This document shows positions 12,101 to 22,561 of a stretch of 64,000 bases of DNA, piece by piece. Within the stretch, counting starts at the first letter, position 1; each line of letters begins with the position of its first letter. Below the pieces are notes generated by a model. The model searched no databases. It was not told the origin of the DNA and saw only the letters and a list, made by a program, of their open reading frames with translations. The stretch comes from Nemertoderma westbladi (Eukaryota > Xenacoelomorpha > Nemertodermatida > Nemertodermatidae). Where the stretch lies: positions 1 to 64,000 of the forward strand of contig JAUCBJ010007596.1 in NCBI GenBank assembly GCA_032718475.1, given 5' to 3'. Both the position numbers and the translations under genes were made by a program.

Positions 12101-12932
12101 ACGGTTGCCTAGCTATCCGGAGCCCCGGCACTGCTTCATGGACACGACGCTGACGGTGAACGTGGACGGGAGGGGCTACGAGTCCGGTCTCACTCGGGTG
12201 GGCAGCGCCCCCTTCCGGACGGTGACGATACGCGACGCGATGGGGGACCTCCCGGGGATACGTAACGGCGCCAACGCGGACCCCTTGGCATACAGCGGGA
12301 GACCGCGGTCCCACTTCCAGCGGTTGATCCGGGGCTGCGGGGCCAAACATCTGTTCGACCACATCTGCAAGGAGATGAATCCGCTAGTCGCTATGCGGAT
12401 GTCCCTGATACCGACAGTTCCCGGGGCCGATTGGCGCCATCTCCCCAACATTAAAGCCCAACTATCCGATAAATCTTGGTCGGAGGAGTTGACATACTCC
12501 GTTCGCGACTCTAAGAACGGTGATAGCGAGAAAGGTGCGTTGCGGGGCGTGTGCCCCTGCGCCCGGGGCGCCCAATGCGACCCAATGTACCGGCAGACCA
12601 ACACCATCATCCCGTGGTGTCTGCCGCACACGGGGAACCGACACAATCACTGGGCCGGGCTGTACGGCCGCCTCGCCTGGGAGGGTTTCTTCTCCACGAC
12701 TGTGACCAACCCGGAGCCGATGGGGAAGCAGGGCCGTGTGCTGCACCCCGAGCAGCACCGAGTAGTCAGTGTCCGTGAGTGCGCGAGATCCCAGGGGTTC
12801 CCGGATACCTACAAGTTCGTGGGTTCCGTCCTCGACAAACATCGACAGATCGGTAACGCAGTGCCCCCACCGCTGGCTGAGGCCCTCGGCGTTGAGATAC
12901 TAAAGTCTGTGATTGCTAAGCAACTCGACTGA
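9195..12932 (+). CDS. dnmt1: DNMT1-type maintenance DNA (cytosine-5) methyltransferase lacking the CXXC domain
   Basis: It encodes 1245 residues in one uninterrupted frame. The first in-frame ATG is at 9195, with A at -3 and a second ATG directly after. Visible in order: a PIP-like PCNA-binding motif QLTLNDSF (residues 53-60); the RFTS replication-foci domain with its Cys-rich start (87-90) and core (about 125-320); BAH1 (about 415-545); BAH2 (about 595-765); and the catalytic domain. The latter has motif I DVFAGCGG (about 791), the motif IV PCQ nucleophile Cys873, motif VI ENV at 913, motif VIII QTRRR at 955 and motif X GNAVPPP at about 1220. The family copies CpG methylation onto hemimethylated DNA in the nucleus. 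The CXXC zinc finger expected between RFTS and BAH1 is absent, as are the N-terminal DMAP1-binding region and the Lys-Gly repeat before motif I. Human DNMT1 is about 1600 residues. The lack of introns contrasts with the spliced gene at 60187-61659 and suggests a retrocopy or intron loss. No poly-A tract follows. Confidence 0.93.
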   Translation: MMTSKKERTTTFTYCQVDLYNIQESRNNEVIHKDVDIPSTSGNSDNVGGSKRQLTLNDSFNKTPKKRKICAGTNPLEPNRNREAERCCECRQVLNDTLLSLQFNDCIEMKEQLVLHKVLGGCLDEEDTPTVLINNFTVYDKKKHVCPFDKDLIENNVELYLSGYVKGIGEEGPGVAVKGLGPLSSWWFMGDNTDSQSPGISNTAPGVSTDTVDYYLQEPSDQFKPFMSSVIVKSHLSNVVINFLLENTDPEYEDLINHIESVVPSDKVPVTRYSEDLLMEHLGFILENVREYDEEYPDDPFSETRCIQYLKEWEPVELEIEKENVARKPVARRHKKSQSVSKKATSSQATLSSVVLSTFESYLPKYIIEERGSRIHSEEPDEGSSSISEGIDKLAISLCGKEAEWMGPPLSVEGGRSFYGGFVSRGVRVEVGEFVNADGNPERVVRESREVSGNRVGKVLYLYGKGSRRFAHCGWLVYARDTILGDTADSRELFCVDECEDVPLEKIKSVVSVVYKRPERFGTEEVVERNCYFYKLRYDAKYGRFDDIPVDEGSEADYCYSCNEKYKRDSYEKPAVSEFLKRESKVNGLDCYKTFTYKGFTYRVGDCFYAAPKTIKFDFKLKVKSSVSTPSIGLHDEKKFPEMYRKTDHVKGSNANCPAPLQIARIKSIYLLHDEVKLECGKFYRPGDTHGGSELESSEDLNCLYYSEEAVVLRCAAAVVGPVRVVYADKLADDTDKLFRFECFYFSEMFDAESRGFTEPPEAAKRFYNSDEVDKEIEVRGNVEKLRSLDVFAGCGGLSEGFHQSGVAETRWAIEMDQSAAGAFRENNPGATVYAEDCNKLLRSAMDGDLVSESGLRLPERGQVDLLCGGPPCQGFSGMNRFNTKEYSVFKNSLVPTYLSYCDFYRPRFFLLENVRNFVSFKNSVVLKLTMRCLVAMGYQCRFAVLQAGHYGVSQTRRRAILLAAAPGERLPSYPEPRHCFMDTTLTVNVDGRGYESGLTRVGSAPFRTVTIRDAMGDLPGIRNGANADPLAYSGRPRSHFQRLIRGCGAKHLFDHICKEMNPLVAMRMSLIPTVPGADWRHLPNIKAQLSDKSWSEELTYSVRDSKNGDSEKGALRGVCPCARGAQCDPMYRQTNTIIPWCLPHTGNRHNHWAGLYGRLAWEGFFSTTVTNPEPMGKQGRVLHPEQHRVVSVRECARSQGFPDTYKFVGSVLDKHRQIGNAVPPPLAEALGVEILKSVIAKQLD

Positions 12933-13351
12933 TATGTAACCCAACTGTTGAGATCGTTTCCTGGACTACTAATATAAGTGTAAGGACTAAGGAGTCAAGC
13001 TTTTTGTTTTTCGAGGAACTCCTAACATTTTAGGTAAGTGCTTTATTAATAGGCAACGTCATTCGAATTGTTTAGTGGTCGTTTACATTTACTATATATT
13101 TTTGACATATTACTTGACATTATCTTTTTCTGGACATCGTTGAGAGGGAATTTGTCAGATTATGAATCAGCAATTCTATTTTTGCAATCTGAGAGTTGAG
13201 TATTCCCAAAATTCGTGACTAAAGAGTCAGAAAAAGCATGCCACAATATTAAAAGCAACATTTTTGTTAATCAAAAGTATGCAAGATGGGGTTATGTTGT
13301 AATCCTAGAATCCATTCAGTGTCCATTAGAAAATATTGAGATAATAGAACC

Positions 13352-13447
13352 AGAACAACCCACACAGCATTAATGGTGTAAAATATCAGAGGTAAAAAGA
13401 ACCCACACAACATACACACAAGTCGTGGAAATTCTGTGGGTTGTTCT
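13352..13447. repeat. Short nested inverted repeat
   Basis: AGAACAACCCACACAG at 13352-13367 is inverted at 13434-13447 (CTGTGGGTTGTTCT). A second inverted pair around ATCAGAGGTA (about 13385) and TACCTCTCTGAT (about 13446) sits beside it. A further AACAACCCACAC copy follows near 13483. It could be a small non-autonomous transposon or a hairpin in the dnmt1 3' transcript. It has no coding capacity. Confidence 0.45.
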
Positions 13448-15599
13448 ACCTCTCTGATAAAATCAGCCCTATGATAAAATTAAAACAACCCACACTGGTA
13501 GAGAGTAGTTTTAATTTTCATATTTATCGTGAACCAGCCCCTATTTTATAATTTACTCATTTTTACTTCCCAGACCTCGAGACCTCCGTGAAAAAATAAT
13601 TATGAGATGCAATCCACACACACACACAAAATGAAAGTATCTCTAAATAATACTTTTTGGTGTGTGTTGCTCTGGCTCTGTGGTCACGATATGTCTTATT
13701 TATTCATTAGAAATATAATGTGAAAGTTCGGGGCATCCATAAATACCATCACGACATTTTTGGAACATTTTTCTACCCACCACTACCTTCGCCCATTGTC
13801 ACTAATTATCCCTCACTGGCAAATTTTAAGATATTTTTGAGTTTTATTAGTTTTTTGTTTCCTGTTAGTGTTAAATATATATTTATGCAATATGTTTTTC
13901 TGCTTAAACGCTTAAATTCTCTTATTTTATTCATTAATGCTTTTATATTCTGATATTCGCCGTAAATATGCTATGTTAACTTATAGCTGCAGCCAGCCTA
14001 TATTATTATCTTACAATTACGACAGATTCAATTTTTACTATCTATATAATATGTTTAGAAACATCTGCCTATTTGTGAATTTAAATTTCCGTATCATTTC
14101 GGTTCGGTATTCTTCCGTATCTGTTCGCGTGTTCTCCCAAACTTATGGGTCTGTGCAATATTTCGTTGTTCGTCGTATCAATTAATTCATTTATTATCGT
14201 AATAATTAATTAGTTATCATTATTATTGTTGTGTTATATTCATTTTATTCATAGTAATTATATTGGTTTTTATTGATTTGACATATTAACATCAATGTTT
14301 TAATTAATTGATTCAACTAGTTATTAGATGGACCTACGATGGTGGTTTATAACCAGACGCGAGCGAGATTTATTGTGTACCAGCATTTTAGGAAGTGCTT
14401 GACTACTGACTTTTCACGAATAACACAGGTGTAGTGATCAGTATGGCCGTCACCTGACTGTCATACTCGTGACTCGATACACCTTATAATCCTTCAAAAA
14501 GCATGGAATATTACTTAATATCACTTAATATCCCGCTGGGATGATGAGCGATAATATTATTGTTGTTAAATAGCAAGAATAATAAAGTCTGTCTGTGGGT
14601 CGAATGAAAAATAGCGCCCCTCTCAGGTCTTATTACAGCAGTTTTAACGGCATATGTTTTGTGCCACCATACCCGATGTAAAAAGCATCATTATTTTCAC
14701 TGTTAGACGCGGGCGAAGTTTGCTGCGTAACGTTTTACGAGGACTCAGTAATGAAACGAACTTATGTTCCATGCCATGACCTGATACAATTATAGTTTTA
14801 TTGATGTAAATTAAAAGTTAGTTAGTAATTAAAATATTAAAAGTTAGTCAGACAGGCAGGCCGTAGGTCACCGGTTAAACTGAAAGTTATTATTGTAGTA
14901 GTTTGGTCATTCAACAAAAGAAAACCCAACAGAACCGCGTTCTTGCCGAAAATCGTTTATGAATAACCGGTTTATTGAAAATCACTGAAAATTTAAAAAT
15001 ATTGACAACTTATCAAAACCCTTGCCAAGGACTGCATACTAGTCAGTCAGAAACACTATTTTAACACAGTCAATGAAAACCAATAGTAAGTAACAGGGCA
15101 AGGCTTTGTCCAAAATGAATAATTTTTGATATAAGGGTCAATCGATAACTTAAGGTTGATTAAAATAAATTTTTTTGTAATTTAGTTACAATAAGCTCTT
15201 ATTTAGTAGCCTAATATTATTACTATTAGGTAATAAAAACACTAAAACACTACAGTAGGCTTACTCTTCGAACAAACACTACAGTAGGCCTACTCTTCGA
15301 ACAAACATTAGTTATATAACTAGTTATTTCGTACAGTATATATAATTAGGATATAGTGTTGAATAAAAGTTTTTGGTCAAAATGTTTTTATATTGATTAT
15401 TTCCAATTTTATTATCAAATTAATTAATTATTTTCATATTTTTTTAAAAAATTCGCATTTTTCACATTTCGAAGCCAATAAAATGAGTTAGGATCAAAAT
15501 TTTAAAATTCGTGACCAATACTTTTGAAGACACCAAGCTTGTGATTATACTGTGTCCAAATTTCATCAAAAAATATTAAAAATTGGCAGAAGAGTAGCA

Positions 15600-15990
15600 T
15601 TTTCATTTCGTAGGAATGAAAAAATTCCATTCCGAGATAATTGCCTTTAAAGTTTGAACCTTCCCGCGCAAAAACTGTCTGTTAATATATGAGAATGTCT
15701 GTCAATAGATATCTAGCAAGAAGAGGCACAAACTCATTCTAAGATTTTTGCTATGGGGTTTTCCTGGTCGCTGATTTCATTTCTGAGGTCAGTTTTCATT
15801 TTAATGAAATCTAGTTTGTCTGTATGTCTGTCTGTCGATCTTTCTGACTATCCGACATCTGTTGTCAAATATAAGAAAATGGCACACCATCAAGCTAAAT
15901 GTTAAGCTATAGGGGTTTTCCTTGTCGCAGAATTCATTTCGAGTGTCAATTTTAACATTTGATGACTTCAAAATTGTCTGTTTTTAAGTT
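15600..15990. repeat. Dispersed repeat, two diverged units
   Basis: Two diverged units begin GCTATGGGGTTTTCC and similar. They continue through a block of repeated TCTG/TCTGT words and resemble the tandem pair at about 21190-21430 inside repeat copy B. The shared order is: a CTATGGGG block, TTTCATTTCTGA, GTCAGTTT, then a (TCTG)n-rich end. Confidence 0.5.
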
Positions 15991-16047
15991 TTTTTTTGTA
16001 GTATTTGTAAAAATATTTGTTGTAAAAAATTATTGAAATAGCGCTAA

Positions 16048-16073
16048 CCCCCCCCCCCCCCCCCCCCCCCCCC
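16048..16073. repeat. 26-bp poly-C tract
   Basis: An uninterrupted run of 26 C in AT-rich DNA. Similar runs occur at 2761-2776, 3112-3128, 5934-5948, 26403-26420, 27967-27977, 31101-31128 and 56587-56612, several of them inside repeat elements. Confidence 0.9.
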
Positions 16074-16783
16074 TTAACTTCACAAAAACGTATGATTTTT
16101 ATAATTATTTATTTTATACTTTATATTATATATATTATAATATACTATATTATTTATGGTAAATAATGTAGAACATTTGTTTTCACTCGAGATATTTCAT
16201 TTACCGAGCGTAGTTGGTCTGTATGCCTGTCTTTCCGTCCAAGTAAAAGAAAAGCACACAACCATATCAACACAACATATTTTGACGCACAGACCGACAC
16301 CGACAGGCATACACACAGACACCATACCGCCGAATTTGAAAACAACTGACATCGGAAATTAAATCACCGACAGTCAAGGAAAATCCCTGAAAGGCATTTT
16401 TTTAGGCAGATAAATTGCTTTCCAATTTTTTACGGACAGACAACCATATCTCGAGAAGAAAAAGAGATCTTCCTGTCCTGTACCGATGTAGAAAGAGTCT
16501 CAGTTTAAAAAAGTCTCTCCGGTACTCTGGGCACTGACACAACGTGTCGTGTGAATCCCGTAGAGAAATATATCAGTTTAAAGAGTCTCTCTTGGGTAGT
16601 AGTAAGAGTAACACGAGGGAAGCTCGTAGGAAAGGTTCACATGCAGGTCGTCGTCTACAGTTAGATAGTGGTGTAACTGAAGGAATTCCCAAAAATTAAC
16701 CTGCACTGCTGCACTCCAATAATATGGAATCCGAACAGCACCAATAATGGGTACGTACTGGCGTAACTGCCTGGTAGGCAGTG

Positions 16784-17517
16784 GGTACGTACTAAAAAGC
16801 GGAAACACCTAGTTTAAGGACGGAAACATCTAGAAACACCTAGATTTATCAAGAATCAGGCAGAAAACTATGGTTCGCTATATTTTTTCAGCGAAAATTC
16901 AACATTGATTAAATGTCATAATTAACTACAGTACAGTACAGTACAAGTACATATCTGTTAAGCTCTGGAAATTTGATCGGGAGTTTTAAATTGCAGAATT
17001 GATTCAAGCAGTAAGTAGAATGAGTAAAATACAAAGCAAAAAAGGCTTGGTTGAACATAACAAGAAGTAAAAGTAAACCCGAGAACAAAGTAGGCGAGTC
17101 CAAATAAATCCGGAATGGCAGACTGAGTCCAATAAACTCGGTTCATTTAGACTCCATGTGGTTTTCACCCAACGGAGCTTTTTTCGCTTTGAATGCTACA
17201 CAGTACTCATCGTGAAGCTCTCAGGTTGTGTTTATTCTGACTCGTTCCTACAGTAGTCTAGTCTATTACCGGTGTATTTCACTGCATTACTGGGTGAATT
17301 GTTATCAATTCTGCAATTTAAAAATCCCGCCTGGTAAACATAACAACGGACATACAGTATTTAAATAATTATGATGCTTAATTTCGAATTTTCGCCCAAC
17401 AAATATACCGAACCATTGTTTTCTGCCTCAATACAGTATTTAAAAATCCAGGTGTGTCTAGATGTTTCTGCCATTAAAACTTGTTTCCAGGTGTTTCCGC
17501 TTTTTAGTACGTACCGT
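16784..17517. mobile_element. Foldback element with long inverted arms
   Basis: The left arm (16784 to about 17020) and right arm (about 17295-17515) are inverted copies. They start from the perfect terminal pair GGTACGTACTAAAAAGCGG (16784-16802) and its reverse complement (17497-17515). Internal blocks around 16825-16890 and 16985-17010 also match in reverse. GGCAGTG directly precedes the element (16777-16783) and recurs at 17518-17524, so a 7-bp target duplication is possible. The spacer is about 280 bp. No coding capacity is seen. Confidence 0.6.
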
Positions 17518-17524
17518 GGCAGTG

Positions 17525-18099
17525 ACGTCTTCATCTGTCTTGACTGCAGGGTGCTGTTGGGTTTTTGGCATTACTCGGTCGCTACCGAGATTGTGTAATA
17601 TTTGGTTTGATATATGAGTAATGTATGAACCATGCGCTGCATACTGGTGGGAGCCGCTAGTGAGAACATTGTGAATGAGTGAGAATATTATAAATTTATT
17701 CTATAATATTGTATTCTAGACAATATTCTATTTGAATATTATTTATTTCTCGACAAAAACCGCTTTCATGGAAGAGTTAATTATGTCAAAATTAATTATA
17801 TGGTCAAATTGTGTAACCCATATAGTAGGCCTAGTTACTTTTTACTTATAATATTTAATTATAATTTGGTAGGCCTACATACATGGAAGTCTACTTTATT
17901 TAGGACTATTATTTTCATATTTGAGATTGTTATGGGTAAGTCTAAGAGGTTGGAACGATCAGGATAGTTTGTCCTTAACATTTGTGTCTTACGACCTACA
18001 CGTACACTACACACCCTGCCGTGAACGTATCTTTGTAAATTCCACCTCTTTTTGTTTTATCCCTCCAAGAATATTGATTATACCTCATATTATAACTAA
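17525..18099. other. AT-rich intergenic DNA, nothing recognised
   Basis: No coding region, repeat pair or RNA gene could be supported between the foldback element and the gypsy insertion. Confidence 0.6.
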
Positions 18100-18104
18100 G
18101 AAGT

Positions 18105-18250
18105 TGTTGGATGGAAAGGTGTAAAGGTTCTGACAAACTGTTTTATTATCTTCTCTCTAGTGGTATATAAATGAAACTGTAAGTGAGATTAGTAGATATA
18201 TTTACATGCACCATTCTGCGGTTGATATTAGTATTTGTATTAGTCTAACA
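18105..18250 (-). repeat. 3' LTR of the gypsy element (intact)
   Basis: A complete 146-bp LTR with TG...CA ends. It preserves the empty site CAAACTGTTTTATT at about 18135-18148, which in the partner LTR is occupied by repeat copy C. GAAGT precedes it and the polypurine tract follows on the inner side. Confidence 0.93.
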
Positions 18251-18352
18251 ATACCCCCTCGCAATGAATGATACTTGCACTAACGTAACGCTAAGTTTGT
18301 ATAACACACTCATGCAAATATATCTCGCGTAATTATTTAATAATATATATAT

Positions 18353-20339
18353 CTAAATATGTATAGTGTATTGTTTTCCACTTATTAAAGTTTTTGTAAC
18401 CGTATTAGTTCGTGGTGGATGATCTGTGTTCTGCGATACGGGTTGTATTATTTCTTCCCTTTCTCCTTCTCGACGTTGATGTGTCATTCCTTCTTGTAAT
18501 CGACTTAATCTTGGTTGTCTATTTGTAGATGGAGGAAGTTGTAGACGTGTTCTTCTTTCTTCTTGATGTATCCACGGGGTGTTTCTTCTTCGTAGCTGAT
18601 TTACGTTCCTTTTCAACTCGATATCTCCAATGCGAACTTTGTACACTCGTGATCCTTGGTGAGCTATAATTTTCCCCGGTAACCAATGTTCTACAACCTG
18701 ACCTCTTCCTTGCTTTGCGTAATTCTTTACCCACACAGCTTCGCCCGTGTCGAATTTTCCTTTTGTTTCTGTGTGAGGATTGACCGGATAGTTGATTAAT
18801 CGTTGTAATCGGTTTTTAATCTGCGCTTTAAATATTGTCGCATTTGGTGTAAAACCTGTAGGTGAGTAAATGGAATTTCTATCTTGTAATAGAAAGTCAC
18901 TTATGCGATCGTACATTGGTTTATCATTTCCTTGTTTCTTGAGCGATTGTTTCATCGTTTGTACCATTCGTTCAGCTGCTCCATTTGATGATGGTGAATA
19001 TGGTGCTGACGTCCAATGTGTAATTCCATTGTTGGTAAAGAATGTTTCAATCTCATTTGAAACGAATTGAGGTCCATTATCCGTAAATATAATTTCCGGT
19101 ACTCCAATGAAAGATAGAATATTCTTCAATTGGGAAATTACTGCAGTGGATGTTGTAGTTTTAATTAATCGTATGTCTTTCCAACCTGAATAAACATCAA
19201 CTAATCCTAATAGCTGACATCCTTCCAATTCTGCTAAGTCTATGTGGACTCTTTGGAAAGGTTCAGTTGACTTTTGTAATGGCGTGTACGTCTTTGATGG
19301 CGAATTGGCAAATTGCTGACAAGCAATGCATGGCTGTATGTAAAGTTTGATATCTTCTGCCATCCCTGGCCACCAACAAACTTCTGATACTTGATGTATC
19401 ATGCGTTTTTCACCAATATGAGCTGAATGAAGTTCATTTAGAATCTTCGTACGTAGTATTTCCGGAATAATAATACGCGTTCCATGTATTATTATACCTT
19501 CATTAACTGCTAATTCATTTTCAATCGATTTGTAAAATCGTAATTGAGGTGTTCCTTTGATTCCATGAATACTTTCTCCACATTCAATAGCATTCTTTAG
19601 ATGTCCTAAAGTACTATCAGTGTGTGTAGCTTCTCTGATATTTTGTTTACTTATAGGAAAGTCGTCAATAAGTTGTTTACGTTGTAAATCTATACTATGC
19701 AAATCAATATCGTCATCGTAATATGTTGAAACTGATGGCGGTGTAAGACGTGATAACGAATCTGTGATGTTCTCGTTTGATCTTACTGTCTCAACTGTGT
19801 AATCGTAAGCGGCTAACTCAACTGCCCAATGTTGTAATCGTGATATCGTTGTAACTGGTAATGATTTCGAAGGTGATAATATCCGTTTCAAAGGAGCATT
19901 ATCTGTAATTAATTTGAATTTTCTTCCGAGCAGATAGTGTTTGAATTTTCGTACACCAAATATTATTGCTAATCCTTCTCTATCTAACTGAGAATAAGCT
20001 TGTTGTCTTTTATCTAAGTTCTCAGATGCGAATGCAATCGGTTTAAATTCACCCTCCTCGTCTTTTTGTCCAAGTATTGCTGATACTGTATATTCCGAAG
20101 CATCTGTTATAATTAATGGTATTCTATCTGGATTGTAATGGTGTAAAAGTGTTGCTTGCGCAATAGCTGTTTTAAGTAAGTTGTAACTTTCTGTAGCTTT
20201 CTCATTCCATGTAAATGTATTGCCTTGTAGTAATTTATACAATGGATGGGATAATTCAGCATATTTGGGGATGTATTTTCGTAAATAATTCATTGTACCC
20301 ATCACACTTTGTAATTCCTTTTTCGTGGAAGGTATTTGT
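18353..20339 (-). pseudogene. gypsy RNase H and integrase (C-terminal part of gag-pol)
   Basis: This continues the same frame after the insertion. Taking 24720 to 22562 plus 20336 to 18353, with TGT counted once, gives a length divisible by three. Visible parts are the end of the reverse transcriptase thumb (PSTKKELQSVMGTMNYLRKY), RNase H with ITDASEYT and TDNAPL, and integrase with an HHCC zinc module (HIGEKRMIHQ...CIACQQF). The integrase catalytic triad is HIDLAEL, FTDNGPQF and the E of NGAAERM, and a basic C-terminal tail follows. All three integrase acidic residues are kept. The ATG at 20365 lies in the inserted repeat and is not a real start. Confidence 0.88.
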
Positions 20340-22561
20340 GGGGCGAGACACGTATGGCGAGCCATCAGCGAACTGATATAATTATACTATGGCCGTTTCT
20401 CAAAAGTCTGTGTGTGACGTGTGTGTGTGTGTGTGTGTGTCGGTAGCCATAAATGTCGGAAGCCATAATCGAAGTTAATATCTTCAGCTAAATTGTATGG
20501 TTGAATCGAATTATTTCGATTCTTCTATCGGTAATTAATTATTTAGGGGGGTAACATTTATCCCATCTGGTATAAAATTAACATGGGTAGATTCGCCGTG
20601 TCCCATTCTATCAAAGTCTTTACTTTATACTCGAGATTAATGTCAAGTTTTATAGTTATTTATTGATTTACAATTAAAATTGCATTTTTATCAATTAATT
20701 CACACGCAGGCTCTAACCGCCTAATGACAGTCAATACGGAGTAATTCCTTCCCGTGTCTTAGCAACGCTGAGAATGTCCTGGCCTGTTAGAGGCAGACTG
20801 CTGCTGGTTGGGGATGGTAGGATAGCATTAATTCCCTATCCATTCACTCACTCTCCATAGAACTGGCTGACGGGGGGGGTGTGTGTGTGTTTAGGTATCA
20901 GTTATTCAATGACATTAATATTATTACTAATGAAGGAATAGTGCTCCTTCAATACATCTCAACAGACATCAATTCATTGCCTGTGCCTACCAACGCGTGC
21001 TCCATAACATAACAACATATATCCTTGATTTCCATCACCTCTCACCACAATTATTATTAGTAATTAAAAGTTTCAATTCGGTTTGTCGTTCCGTTATCTG
21101 GTTATTCAGTTATTGCATTATTAATAAATAAATGTTTTAAAATATATCTTACGAAATATGGTTAATAAATTAAAACTTGTCGCTAACATTCTTACTATGG
21201 GGGTTTTAAGGAGTGCTGATTACATTTCTGATGTCAGTTTTCACGTTTACATAAATCTAGTCTGTCTGTCTGTCGGTCATTCTGTCAGTCAGTCTGTCAA
21301 AACATAAAAGAGAATTAAAATTAACTAACATTCTCGCTATGGGGGTTTTAAGGGATGCTGATTTCATTTCTGATGTCAGTTTACACGTTTACATAAATCT
21401 AGTCTGTCTGTCTGTCGGTCTCTCTGTCAGTCTGAACTACTGTACTGTGGTTGGCATTACGCCATATACCTAACACTAATAATACAGTCTACAATACAGC
21501 CTATCTACAGTACAGAATGGATTTTTTGCCACGAAGAGCAATAAATGTCATTAATACTATCCACCAGTATACCTACTCCAAGAGCCTTCCAATAAAACAT
21601 GTATTCCAGCATGACGTCCACTGCACGTCTTCGTGCTGTCCATTGTGACGTGCAGTGGACGTCATAGGCTCTAAGGGGTTAAGCAACACGGTCCCTACTT
21701 CGCCCTGTCGACACCCCAGCCATTTTTCACCAATCCTTTTTTAGAGTTTTTTAATTTTTTTGGTATTGGTGAAAGTTCTACAACATTAGTAGATATGTTT
21801 TTTATGATAGCTAGTGATTTTTTGCTAGCTAGTATTTTTTGAAATTATAAAAAATGTGAAAGTCCATGATATTTCAGGTTAAACTGTTGAAGAATATATT
21901 AATGACCAAAATAATTTCCAAAAATTACTAGCCAGTAAAAAATACTAGCTATATACCATTAAAAATCTACTAAGGTTCTAGAATATTCACTAGTATAAAA
22001 AAAGCACTCAAAATCACAAAAAATAAAGGTTAAAAAACTCATTCGGGACCCTTTTGCTTAAGGAGTCAAAATTGTAGAAAAAATTCCCGAAGTTTGCGAC
22101 GTTTGCGAAATTCGCGAAGAATCCGTCAGTTTCTGTGCCCTAATGGTTTCGTGACGAAACAATCAAATCTTACACACTTAACAAACGCGAACTAATTAAA
22201 TGTGTGTATTAGTATGCATGAATCATTAAATAGAAATTAAATTAATGAACGCTATTTCAACATGAAATCTACGGAATCAATACACAACACACCCACACTA
22301 CTGAATTTAAAAATTTATATAGATTGCAACTTATATTTGGCTACCTTTTAGGCCTAAATGGGTGACTAATTTAATTATTCACCCATATATATTTGTAGCC
22401 TTTTTAATTTGTGCCTCTAATTGAATCAAACATTAAACTAAAATATATGTCACAATATTGGTCTGTCGGTAGCTGGTCAATGAATCTCTCATAAATTTGT
22501 TAATTAGTCGCTGCTCAGTCATTGAACATTTGAACACGTGCTGCTCGAAGACCCCACAACG
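20340..22561 (+). mobile_element. 3-bp-TSD repeat family, copy B, inserted in gypsy pol
   Basis: A 2.2-kb insertion flanked by TGT at 20337-20339 and 22562-22564. It starts GGGGCGAGACACG and ends CTCGAAGACCCCACAACG, matching the termini of copies A and C. Excision with one TGT restores the pol frame exactly. Inside are a (GT)n run (about 20420-20440), a block shared in reverse with copy A (about 20780-20930), a ~147-bp tandem duplication (about 21190-21430), a perfect 19-bp hairpin (21611-21665) and AT-rich filler. No reading frame of note is present. The end coordinates are good to about one base. Confidence 0.8.
21611..21665. repeat. Perfect 19-bp hairpin inside copy B
   Basis: ATGACGTCCACTGCACGTC at 21611-21629 is exactly inverted at 21647-21665 with a 17-nt loop. 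It is followed by GGCTCTAAGGGGTTAA (21667-21682). That motif resembles the TTAA-CCCC ends of piggyBac-like elements in reverse, but no opposite end is found. Confidence 0.75.

Larger units (their letters stand above)
12933..16783. other. Intergenic region downstream of dnmt1, no gene seen
   Basis: No coding region is supported. An ATTAAA at about 13246 could serve as a poly-A signal for the methyltransferase mRNA. The region holds a small inverted repeat (13352-13447), a 31-bp unit repeated twice around 15246-15308, a dispersed-repeat segment (about 15600-15990) and a long C tract (16048-16073). The remainder is AT-rich with no recognised structure. Confidence 0.6.

Noticed and set aside
12176-12842. 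Long antisense frames opposite the methyltransferase domain
   Set aside because: They lie in the GC-rich catalytic exon and are complementary-strand shadows; their translations are Arg/Pro-rich and match nothing recognisable.
20340-20365. ATG at 20365 as the start of a separate 670-residue integrase protein
   Set aside because: The ATG belongs to the inserted repeat copy B; the coding sequence is the second part of the interrupted gypsy gag-pol frame.
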